From Stenotrophomonas maltophilia (GTDB lineage Bacteria > Pseudomonadota > Gammaproteobacteria > Xanthomonadales > Xanthomonadaceae), in the NCBI RefSeq assembly GCF_002799245.1, contig NZ_NEQV01000005.1, positions 124,001 through 188,000 on the forward strand: a DNA stretch of 64,000 nt, written 5' to 3'. A program made the translations under genes and the position numbers. A model generated the notes under the pieces. It searched no databases and had not been told where the DNA came from. It saw nothing but the letters and a program-made list of their open reading frames with translations. Position 1 is the first letter of the stretch. Every line of letters starts with the position of its first letter. Positions 57,769 through 64,000 of this stretch are shown one piece after another.

Positions 57769-58701
57769 ATGTGCTACTCCGCCCAGATCACCGCCGCCTA
57801 TCAGAAGCTGGTCCGCATGACTGGCGCCACGATCTCCCTTCAGGAGTTCGCAGCTCTCTACGCCCATGACCCGGGGAAGAAGCGGCCGAAGACGCCGAAG
57901 GCGATGGATGACGCGTTCCGCGCCGGCGCAAGTCCGGCCGAGCTTGCGGTTTGGGCCGAGATCGAACAGTGGAACCGCGCCGAGGCGGCCATCCTGGAGC
58001 AGGAGCTGTTCGCGAACCGGAAACGCCTGGCGGACGCGGAGCGCGCGCTGCAGGTGAAGGAGACGAAGAAGGCGCGGGAGGACGTGCGGATCGCCGGCAA
58101 CAAGATCGAACGCGCGCTGGCCAAGCTGGCCGACCTCAAGCGCTCCGAACCGAAGGACCGCGACAGCCGGATCTTCCCTGGGGTCTACGCCCCGGTGATC
58201 ATTTCCGTGGGCGGCAAGCTGGTCATCAAGCCCATGCGCTATCAGTGCCGCCTGGCCGGGAAGCCGGCCAACTACGACCAGCGCTTCCCGGGCACCTACA
58301 ACGCACGCCGAGATAGCCTGGAGAAATTCTGGGCGCCGGCATTCGGCCAAACCCACGGGCTGATGGTCGTGGAGACGTTCTACGAGAACGTGGAAGGTCC
58401 AGACGGCAAGAACCAGGTGGTGCAGTTCACCCCGCGCACCGGCGAACCGATGCTGGTGGCCTGCCTGTGGTCGCACTGGACGGACCCCGCAGGGAAAGAG
58501 CCGGACCTGTTGTCCTTTGCCGCGATCACCGACGATCCCGAGCCTGAAGTCGCCGCGGCTGGCCATGATCGGACGATCATCAACATCAAGCCTGAGCACG
58601 TCGACGCCTGGCTCAATCCGGATCCGGCCGACCTGGCCGCGCTGTACCGGATCTTCGACGACAAGCGGCACCCCTTCTACGAGCACCAGCTCGCTGCATA
58701 G
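57769..58701 (+). CDS. SRAP-family protein (HMCES/YedK-like)
   Basis: 310 residues. SRAP proteins crosslink through Cys2 to abasic sites in single-stranded DNA and so protect them. The N-terminus MCYSAQ exposes Cys2 after Met removal. Family positions visible: PMRYQCRL, then YNARRDSL, LMVVETFYENVEG, ACLWSHW, AAITDDPEP and a GHDRTIINIKPEHVDAWL end. Residues 40-140 carry an inserted charged coiled coil, making it longer than YedK (about 220). It lies in the accessory region near attR and may protect replicating phage DNA. Confidence 0.8.
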   Translation: MCYSAQITAAYQKLVRMTGATISLQEFAALYAHDPGKKRPKTPKAMDDAFRAGASPAELAVWAEIEQWNRAEAAILEQELFANRKRLADAERALQVKETKKAREDVRIAGNKIERALAKLADLKRSEPKDRDSRIFPGVYAPVIISVGGKLVIKPMRYQCRLAGKPANYDQRFPGTYNARRDSLEKFWAPAFGQTHGLMVVETFYENVEGPDGKNQVVQFTPRTGEPMLVACLWSHWTDPAGKEPDLLSFAAITDDPEPEVAAAGHDRTIINIKPEHVDAWLNPDPADLAALYRIFDDKRHPFYEHQLAA

Positions 58702-58778
58702 GAGGGGAGCGACGGTGGCGTGGCAATAGAGTGCTCACAATCGCAGCCACTGCGACCGCCATTCGTATCCTGCCGGCC

Positions 58779-59126
58779 ATGCCGCTTCCCGATTCCTTCT
58801 ACTGGACTACGCGCTCTGCCAGCAAGCCGGGCGATCCGCTCACCGTGATCGCCTGCGAGGGCGTCTGGATCGTGTCCATGTCCCAACGTGTGGACGATGG
58901 CACCTGGGTGGCAACTCTCGATCGACATCGGCATGGTCCTGGCAGCGGTCCGTGGCGGCACTGCAGCAGCTACGACCAGGGCCGCGCCGGCGCCGAGCTC
59001 TGGGTCACCAGGCACCAAGCTCGATTGCGGGAAGACGTCGCCAAGATCACCGCCTGGCGGGTTGCCGTGCGGGCAAACAGGCTGGCCAAGGCGAACACCG
59101 ATCCACCCTTCGGCTGGATGGGATAG
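58779..59126 (+). CDS. Hypothetical accessory protein
   Basis: 115 residues. The ATG at 58779 is chosen because it begins the compact MPLPDSFYWTTRSASKPGD segment; a longer frame starts at 58731. It contains LTVIACEGVWIVSMSQRVDD and ELWVTRHQARLREDVAKITAW, a small alpha-beta protein found next to SRAP-like genes in such prophages as far as I can recall. Unknown role. Confidence 0.55.
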   Translation: MPLPDSFYWTTRSASKPGDPLTVIACEGVWIVSMSQRVDDGTWVATLDRHRHGPGSGPWRHCSSYDQGRAGAELWVTRHQARLREDVAKITAWRVAVRANRLAKANTDPPFGWMG

Positions 59127-59209
59127 ACCCTCCTGCGTCGCCGATTTGCAGAATTGCGCGAATCGTCAAATCGTTCAGGCAAGATGTGCTCCCAGACAGG
59201 GAGCGTGTG

Positions 59210-59824
59210 ATGAAAATTGAGCAGTTGATGCTGACTATTGGGCGGTGTGCTGACAAGGCAGATTCGGGCTGGTTTCAGAGCGCGGCACCGATCGTGCTTC
59301 CAATCATCACGCTGATTCTGGGCTTCTTGCTGAAGATGGCCGAGGACGCATACAGGGCCAAAGGTAAAAAACAGGAAGACCTGCGAAAGACTGAGGCAGA
59401 TCGGGAACTGCGAAAAGAGGCATATCGCGAGGAACAGTCCGAACGCCTGAGAGAGAGGGAGCTTGCCAATCTTCTGGCTCTCCAGCCGCTCACATTTAAT
59501 CTGGTGCGCGCCTACGCAAAGCACTATCTGGCAGACTTGGCCAACTACCGCTCCACTCAAAAGTGGGGAGTGGATCTGGTTGGGGATGTGAGCGAAGAGT
59601 ATCGACTGGCTCTGCAATCTGTCCTGCCCATTGAGGCGCGCCTTCACTCGAGAGATGTTGCAGCACATCTCAAGGCGCTCAGAAAAGCGATGGGGAAAGG
59701 GGTCCTTACCAAGGACAAGGCAACTGCCGATGCGCTCTATGATGAGGCCGCTGATCTGTTCGAAGTGTTGCAATCAGCCCTGGGCGAGGAAGTGCGCCGT
59801 CTAGAATCCGCAGGAACGCACTGA
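59210..59824 (+). CDS. Membrane-anchored coiled-coil protein at the right end (moron)
   Basis: 204 residues, distinctly more AT-rich than the late genes. One transmembrane helix (residues 24-42, AAPIVLPIITLILGFLLK) is followed by a long Glu/Arg/Lys coiled coil and a helical C-terminal domain. The ATG at 59210 has GGGAGCG upstream. It is the last gene before attR. In layout it resembles the moron at 20516-21028. Probably lysogen-expressed; effect unknown. Confidence 0.65.
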   Translation: MKIEQLMLTIGRCADKADSGWFQSAAPIVLPIITLILGFLLKMAEDAYRAKGKKQEDLRKTEADRELRKEAYREEQSERLRERELANLLALQPLTFNLVRAYAKHYLADLANYRSTQKWGVDLVGDVSEEYRLALQSVLPIEARLHSRDVAAHLKALRKAMGKGVLTKDKATADALYDEAADLFEVLQSALGEEVRRLESAGTH

Positions 59825-59838
59825 CCCCTGCCAGCATC

Positions 59839-59861
59839 AAAAGCTGGCAGAAAAGCTGGCA
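59839..59861. repeat. Candidate integrase arm-type sites, right end
   Basis: AAAAGCTGGCA occurs twice with a 12-bp period (59839-59849, 59851-59861), matching the copies inside attL. The first, with CTGCCAGC at 59827-59834, also forms an inverted repeat. Confidence 0.45.
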
Positions 59862-59913
59862 ACTTGCTGCCAATCCATGCCCAATCCTGACCATGCGGCA
59901 GTTATGAACGAAA

Positions 59914-59944
59914 AAGCCCATCAAGCTAAGGCATTGATGGGCTT
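59914..59944. terminator. Terminator near attR
   Basis: An 11-bp perfect stem AAGCCCATCAA / TTGATGGGCTT with a 9-nt loop has an A-run on its left (AAAAA) and a T-rich right flank. It could work in both directions, shielding chromosome and prophage from each other's transcription. Confidence 0.7.
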
Positions 59945-59992
59945 CACTATTTCTGCGTTTTGGAAACCGGCGCCGATGGCGTCACGGGGACA

Positions 59993-60029
59993 ATGCACCC
60001 CCGGTTTCTTCAAGTATTGCAAGGCTTGT
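59993..60029. repeat. attR, right copy of 37-bp att repeat
   Basis: Identical to 1206-1242. Beyond it comes not clean chromosome but remnants of another element that share sequence with this prophage's left end. Confidence 0.9.
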
Positions 60030-60119
60030 GGGCCCCTGGTTGACCAGATGTTGACCAAGAACCCGCCTAACGATGTGGATGGTACGGCAATCTTCCTGAA
60101 CAGTCACGCGCGGCCAGAG

Positions 60120-60300
60120 CGGGTGCCGGAACCGTTCAGTCGTCGCTGCCGTCCAGCAGCAGGCTGCGAGGCAGGGGGCAGTGAGCGGGTTCCAGACCGC
60201 TGAGGCCTTCGCGGTGGCATCGGGGACCACTGAAGGGATCCAGCGGCCGTGCTTCTTGGCGGTGATCGTCCAGTCTCTGCAGCGCCGCGCCTCTCCAGTG
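60120..60300 (-). pseudogene. Integrase C-terminal remnant of a second prophage
   Basis: On the minus strand the frame reads DWTITAKKHGRWIPSVVPDA followed by TAKASAVW. It closely matches the end of the integrase at 1938-3101 (DWTITAKKYGRWIPSMVPDA). The catalytic Tyr is His here and everything upstream is missing apart from a few degenerate codons. The frame reads on into attR. This is the tail of another integrase gene, left from an older insertion at the same site. Confidence 0.85.
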
Positions 60301-60349
60301 TGAGCGGTGCGGCATCGCTACGGCAGGCCCGTTCCCCGCAGCGCACAGA

Positions 60350-60383
60350 GCGCATGGGCAACGCAAAGCGATTCTGGACGTGG
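60350..60383 (+). pseudogene. Holin 3'-end remnant
   Basis: CGCATGGGCAACGCAAAGCG and ATTCTGG-CGTGG match the last part of the holin gene (22053-22086) with two mismatches, then diverge. With the integrase tail 60 bp away it marks a large internal deletion of a second prophage. Confidence 0.65.
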
Positions 60384-60393
60384 CCAGGGAAGA

Positions 60394-61131
60394 TTACAGA
60401 GGATTGAGGGAGCCTCTGCCCGTAGCGCATCGTTGTGGTATGCACCCTTCCATCGATGTGTTCACGGTCCGGGCATCACTGATCAGACACGCCAGCTGCG
60501 CCACGTGCGAGCCTTCGAAGGGGTTACTGTATGGTTCAGACACTGACGTCGTGCACCTTCCATCATCGATGGAGAGCGTTGCCTTCATGTCTCCCGCAAC
60601 TACGCTCTTGAAAGCAATGGCACCAGAGGAAGTGAAATTGCTTCCTACGGGATAGTTTCCGTCTGGAGCAACAGCGAACAGGTAGTCCGAACTCCTCGCG
60701 GAGATCGGAGTGCTGCTGGAAGAAGGCGCGCCAGCCTTGCTGCTTGTGCAGGACCAACTCCACACCGCCTCCCCGGAAATTGTGGTTGCGCCCCGTGATG
60801 GAACAGAATCTTTCGCTTCACACAGCGCCTGGTGATAAGTCTTGGTTGCTTGGCTCTGGTCGTCAAAGCGATAGACAAGTCCGCCCTTTCCATCTCTGAA
60901 CAAGCGTTGCTCGACCATCACCTGTCCTCCGTTGAAATCAGACGATGGGATGGTTCGAACAATCCATTTCTTTCCATCTGAAGATTCAAGCTGTCGTTCG
61001 TGAATCGCAGATTTATCACTGGCAATCTGATTGGCGATTGCCAAGCCAGGCGTGGCCGCAATAAGAATGGCGAGGGCGATCAAGGCTTTCCCAAACGGAT
61101 TCGAAGACTTCGTTGCTTCTGCAGTGTCCAT
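60394..61131 (-). CDS. Membrane-anchored/secreted protein of unknown function
   Basis: 245 residues. Residues 14-32 (KALIALAILIAATPGLAIA) form a signal peptide or anchor. The mature part is polar with paired Cys (ALCEAKD, WSCTSSK, DGRCTTS, LACLISD, EGCIPQRC) and beta character, so it is probably periplasmic. Base composition is lower in GC than the phage. The last residues reach into prophage-remnant DNA, so the original C-terminus may have been altered. Chromosomal or cargo of the old element; not decidable. Confidence 0.6.
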   Translation of the reverse strand: MDTAEATKSSNPFGKALIALAILIAATPGLAIANQIASDKSAIHERQLESSDGKKWIVRTIPSSDFNGGQVMVEQRLFRDGKGGLVYRFDDQSQATKTYHQALCEAKDSVPSRGATTISGEAVWSWSCTSSKAGAPSSSSTPISARSSDYLFAVAPDGNYPVGSNFTSSGAIAFKSVVAGDMKATLSIDDGRCTTSVSEPYSNPFEGSHVAQLACLISDARTVNTSMEGCIPQRCATGRGSLNPL

Positions 61132-61525
61132 ACTTTTCCTCTGGTCGATCTGGTGTATCAGTGGAGCAATGTGCGCTGGAAACCAGTGGCCTCCTGGGCC
61201 CCAGTACTAGAGCACTTGAGGTGGAGAACACTGCCTTTACCATATGCCAAGCAGGGCAGGCATGCGCGACATCGGATGAATTCTGTGACAACGATTCTCG
61301 CTGGGACTTCTCTGGTTGAAAGGGTGCAGGAACTGGGGGAATGAAGTTGCTGGAAGCGCTTATGGTGGCGACTGCCAATGTAGCGCCGCCGCCCACCGCA
61401 GCAGTGAGCGGAACATCCGAGCCATCGGTACGGCATCTCCCTGAGCAGCCGCGTCTGGCGTGTGGGAGCGGCTGAATGCTCCTTCGCAGCGCTGAGTCCA
61501 CATCCGATGGATGGCGAGGCCCAGC
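61132..61525. other. Gene-free stretch
   Basis: About 390 bp without a convincing gene. A minus-strand frame (61016-61501) has a Ser/Pro-rich stretch that could be the rest of a decayed secreted-protein gene, but start, end and family are unclear. Nothing else is supported. Confidence 0.4.
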
Positions 61526-62257
61526 TCAGAACCCACCACCCTCCGGCCATTCGGGCAGGGGAAAGCTCGTCGCCAGAAGGACCAGCTCCTGGTTGCTCGA
61601 CACCCCGAGCTTTTTCATGGCGCTGATCTTCTGCGCGCTGATGGTCTTCTTGCTCCGCTGCAACCGCGTCGCGATGGCGGTGACGTTCATGCCGGAAAGA
61701 TAAAGTCGAAGGACCTGTTGTTCGCAGGCGGACAAGGCGCTGGTGCCGACGATCACCGGACGCTGGTTGCCGCCAGCCGTGGCAGCGCCGCCCTTGAGCG
61801 TGTCGATCACGCCCCGGATCAGGGTGTTGATGGGGCAGGTCTTGTCCTGCACAAGGTGGGCGCCCGCACGCAGAATGCGCCGGTGCAGCGCGTCGCTCGG
61901 CTGCGAAGTAATAACGATGATGCGGGTGCTCGGCGACAACCGGCCGATGTCTGCGATCGGTGCGCGGCTGGGTGGCGTGCCGCCCTCCACCTGCAGCGTG
62001 TAACCGGTGATGACCATGTCGGGCTGCTGCTGTTCCACCAGTTCCAGCAATACCGCGCGTCGGGTGGTCTGGCCGGTCACCGCAACCTGCGGAAGCATCC
62101 GCAGCGAGCTCACCATGCCGAGCACGAATACGGCATGTTCGTCCGCCACCACCACGGTCCTGGCAGTGGCGTTGGTCTGGGAGCCCGAACCCTGCAACCG
62201 TTCACCCCGATGCAGCGCGCGCAGCACGGGGGCGCAGCAGCCACGAGAGCACGCCAT
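61526..62257 (-). CDS. LuxR-type regulator with atypical receiver
   Basis: 243 residues. Residues 34-150 are a receiver-like domain with the acidic pair (VVVADEH), GQTTRRAVLLELV, PDMVITGYTL and a conserved Lys (LVQDKT). The residue in the phospho-acceptor place is Gly (ITGY) instead of Asp. Residues 170-235 are a LuxR helix-turn-helix (EQQVLRLYLSGMNVTAIATR, SKKTISAQKISAMKKLGV), closest to the RcsB type. The frame starts inside the DUF4388-like gene (56-bp overlap); a downstream GTG near 62160 is possible. Confidence 0.8.
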   Translation of the reverse strand: MACSRGCCAPVLRALHRGERLQGSGSQTNATARTVVVADEHAVFVLGMVSSLRMLPQVAVTGQTTRRAVLLELVEQQQPDMVITGYTLQVEGGTPPSRAPIADIGRLSPSTRIIVITSQPSDALHRRILRAGAHLVQDKTCPINTLIRGVIDTLKGGAATAGGNQRPVIVGTSALSACEQQVLRLYLSGMNVTAIATRLQRSKKTISAQKISAMKKLGVSSNQELVLLATSFPLPEWPEGGGF

Positions 62258-62834
62258 GTCCGGCGGGGCGCGCCGGTGGCGTTGCGCCGACGAACGCCGG
62301 CCACGCTTTTCTGGCCTGTTTCAGGCCGTGCAGTGCGAGCTGCACATTCTGCAGCGGCATCTGCGTGCGGCGTGCGATGTCGTGCGCACTGGCACCCTTT
62401 TCCAGCATCGGCGCGACCCGGTCCAGGAAACGCTGAAGCTCCAGTGGAAGCGCGGCCTTCTTGGCCTTGATCAGCATGAACACCGTGTCCGGATCGGATA
62501 GCGGGCCCGTCGCCGGGTCTGTCGCTGAAACGGTCGGCTGTCGGCGCGGAAACAGCTGCAGCAGGTCCAGATGCAGGGCCTGTGTCGCGTAGATCGGCTT
62601 CTGTTCGAAACTGAAACTGCAGCGATGCCTGGAGAACCACCGGGCCAGCTTGAGGATCCGGTGCCTGCCCTCGATTTTCTGCTCGATGGAGAACGAGGCG
62701 ACCAATCCCGCGGCCACATGCAGGTTCAGGGTCTTTCCCTGGACCGGGCCGAGCGAAAGCACGCCCGACCGATCGCCAACCAGCGCAATGATGTCTTCCA
62801 GGTCGATGCCGTCCAGGTCGCCATGAAACGCCAT
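62202..62834 (-). CDS. DUF4388/PatA-like protein
   Basis: 210 residues from the ATG at 62834, which has GGAGGCGGAG upstream; a longer frame to 62993 is unlikely. Residues 1-120 match the DUF4388 (PatA N-terminal) pattern: MAFHGDLDGIDLEDIIALVG, SGVLSL, LHVAAGLVASFS, and a helical end. A winged-helix-like C-terminal part (EKGASAHDIARRTQMPLQNV) follows. Such proteins link signalling to gene control or motility. It is followed closely by the LuxR-type gene and probably forms an operon with it. Confidence 0.65.
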   Translation of the reverse strand: MAFHGDLDGIDLEDIIALVGDRSGVLSLGPVQGKTLNLHVAAGLVASFSIEQKIEGRHRILKLARWFSRHRCSFSFEQKPIYATQALHLDLLQLFPRRQPTVSATDPATGPLSDPDTVFMLIKAKKAALPLELQRFLDRVAPMLEKGASAHDIARRTQMPLQNVQLALHGLKQARKAWPAFVGATPPARPAGHGVLSWLLRPRAARAASG

Positions 62835-63107
62835 GCCTCCGCCTCCCGATCCATTCCATGTTGCGGTTCCGGACACTGCAGGAACGCCGCGCCTGTGAGG
62901 TGGCGAGAATAAGGCGGTGAGCACGCTGGCCCGCATGAGACCATTACGATTCTGGTGTGCGGCACCCTGCTGCAAGGCCTGGATTACCTGCAACCACCGG
63001 CGTTTTCGGGGTTGTCTTATTGGGTGCCGGCATGCGCGTGCCTACCATTTTCTCCTTCACCGGAGCCCCGCTTTTGGCTGGGGGCACGCATAGGGAAGGA
63101 GCAAGTG

Positions 63108-63575
63108 ATGGCCTCGATCAGGGTCCTGCTGGTGGGTGATCGAACGATGGAGCGGCTTGCGATGGAGTCGCGCCTGTCGATCGATGCGCGGGTCTGCGTT
63201 GAAATGGTCAGTGACGCCTGCAGTGCGGCGACATTGGTGGAATGGCGGCACTACAGCCTGCTGGTGGTGAATGTCACCGGGCTGGGGCGGTCGCTGGTGG
63301 ACCTGATCAACACGTTCTCCGAGCACTCGCGCGAATCGCGCATCGCCTTCTTCGGTGGCAGGTCCACGGCGATGGTGAAGGCTGCGGAGCTGATTGCCCA
63401 GGCGCGGGGGCTGGCCCTGCTGAAGGTTCCCGGGCTGGATCAGCCTGGGGATGGCAGCCGGGAGTACCGCCGGTTTGTCGGAGAACATGTCTGCGGCGTG
63501 CCGGCGGGCCCCGTGCATGAAGATTGCCTGGAGCCGCCCATCATGGCGCAGCCTCCCGCTTCCCGCCTGAGATGA
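63108..63575 (+). CDS. Stand-alone receiver-like protein lacking the Asp
   Basis: 155 residues after GAAGGAGC. Response-regulator fold: VLLVGDRTMERLAMESRLSI, LLVVNVTGLG, SRIAFFGGRST and LLKVPG. The strand-3 Asp is Asn (VVNV) and the conserved Lys is kept. It is divergent from the DUF4388-like gene across about 270 bp. Probably a protein-protein adaptor instead of a phosphorelay receiver. Confidence 0.65.
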   Translation: MASIRVLLVGDRTMERLAMESRLSIDARVCVEMVSDACSAATLVEWRHYSLLVVNVTGLGRSLVDLINTFSEHSRESRIAFFGGRSTAMVKAAELIAQARGLALLKVPGLDQPGDGSREYRRFVGEHVCGVPAGPVHEDCLEPPIMAQPPASRLR

Positions 63576-63739
63576 TCCGGCGCCCAGTCCTGGCGCTGGG
63601 GTTGGCGATGCGTGCGCAGCGTTGTCAATCTTCAATACGTTGCACTGCATGGGTCATAGCGGATTGGTAACTTCATTGGCACGAATTTGCGACACACTGA
63701 AGACGACCATCCGAGCCAGGACAGACACGGAGACTGTGG

Positions 63740-64000
63740 GTGACCGAGGCAAGCCAACAACGCAGCCTGCGACAGCTGGTCGGACCCGTCGGGGCCGACT
63801 TCCAGCGGCGGGCCTTGCCCCCCGGCTGGGTCTGGGCCGTGCTGGGCGTGCTGCTGGCGGCCACCTGGCTGACCGAGTTGCCGGCCACGGCGGCGGCGGC
63901 ACTGGTGGCCAGTGCGGTGGTGGTGCATTGGCCGCAGCGCGGCCGTACCCACTGGCTGGGCTGGCGCCTGCCGGCACTGGCCGTGATGGCGGCCCTGCTG
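63740..64000 (+). CDS. Membrane protein, N-terminus only (partial)
   Basis: 87 codons from a GTG with GGAGACT upstream to the window edge. After a 25-residue polar start come hydrophobic segments at 30-60 (WVWAVLGVLLAATWLTEL, TAAAALVASAVVV) and from about 75. It is the start of a multi-pass membrane protein or membrane sensor. The family cannot be told from this part. Confidence 0.65.
   Translation, partial: MTEASQQRSLRQLVGPVGADFQRRALPPGWVWAVLGVLLAATWLTELPATAAAALVASAVVVHWPQRGRTHWLGWRLPALAVMAALL

Larger units (their letters stand above)
1206..60029. mobile_element. Temperate podovirus prophage in the ssrA 5' end
   Basis: The element has a tyrosine integrase and excisionase-like gene at one end, a repressor/Cro switch, replication genes, a lysis cassette, terminase, portal, scaffold, capsid and tail genes, and flanking 37-bp direct repeats. 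No essential module is visibly missing or frameshifted, so it may be inducible. There is no tail tube, tape-measure or sheath gene. Portal and scaffold are P22-like and the capsid is N4-gp56-like, which indicates a short-tailed phage. Genome size and a giant protein gene at the end of the structural module recall Bcep22/F116-type temperate podophages; this comparison is from memory, not from an alignment. Confidence 0.93.

Noticed and set aside
60104..60445. 113-codon minus-strand frame right of attR
   Set aside because: Runs through the integrase and holin remnants in a different frame; no coherent protein.

Overview
The window is GC-rich gammaproteobacterial DNA of Stenotrophomonas/Xanthomonas type. 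This is inferred from base composition, the tmRNA, and the match of many phage genes to families known from Xanthomonadaceae prophages. About 92 percent of it is one apparently intact temperate podovirus prophage of about 58.8 kb, inserted at the 5' end of the tmRNA gene ssrA. The prophage is bounded by an exact 37-bp direct repeat (1206-1242 and 59993-60029).

Layout. (1) 1-1217, chromosome: the start of a secreted M23-peptidase-like gene, a LysR remnant abutting an NTF2-like remnant, and ssrA with its terminator. (2) 1206-12475, leftward: an integrase, an excisionase-like gene and about 20 tightly overlapping early genes (ASCH-like, HNH nuclease, cupin-like, RdgC, a zinc-motif/OmpR-type regulator). 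They are probably read from a strong leftward promoter at 12496-12524. (3) 12476-13983, immunity: a short CI-like repressor, a lipoprotein gene in the position of lambda rex, a Cro-like gene, and four copies of an AGCAAA-N2-TTTGCT operator covering both early promoters. (4) 13983-20504, rightward: replication genes with an iteron array inside the initiator gene, two nuclease-fold proteins and a zinc-ribbon Q-like candidate. (5) 20516-23636: membrane-protein morons, an initiator-like tRNA, holin, SAR-type endolysin and spanin candidates. (6) 23666-27166: a tail-fibre cassette. (7) 27191-57233: terminase, P22-type portal, scaffold, N4-gp56-type capsid, connector and tail genes, ending in a 3186-codon polyvalent protein probably ejected with the DNA. 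(8) 57333-59824: accessory genes, including an SRAP/HMCES-like protein and a membrane moron. (9) 60030-60390: scars of a second, related prophage. (10) 60394-64000, chromosome: a membrane-anchored protein, a LuxR-type and a stand-alone receiver that both lack the phospho-acceptor Asp, a DUF4388/PatA-like protein, and the start of a membrane protein.

How it works together. The repressor would hold both early promoters shut in the lysogen. Int/Xis and the att sites move the element. The O/P-like proteins act at the iterons. The Q-like protein would turn on lysis and late genes. The virion combines P22-like portal and packaging genes with an N4-type capsid and a giant injected protein, an architecture reminiscent of Bcep22/F116-type temperate podophages. 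All functions are read from sequence alone; no database search was run.
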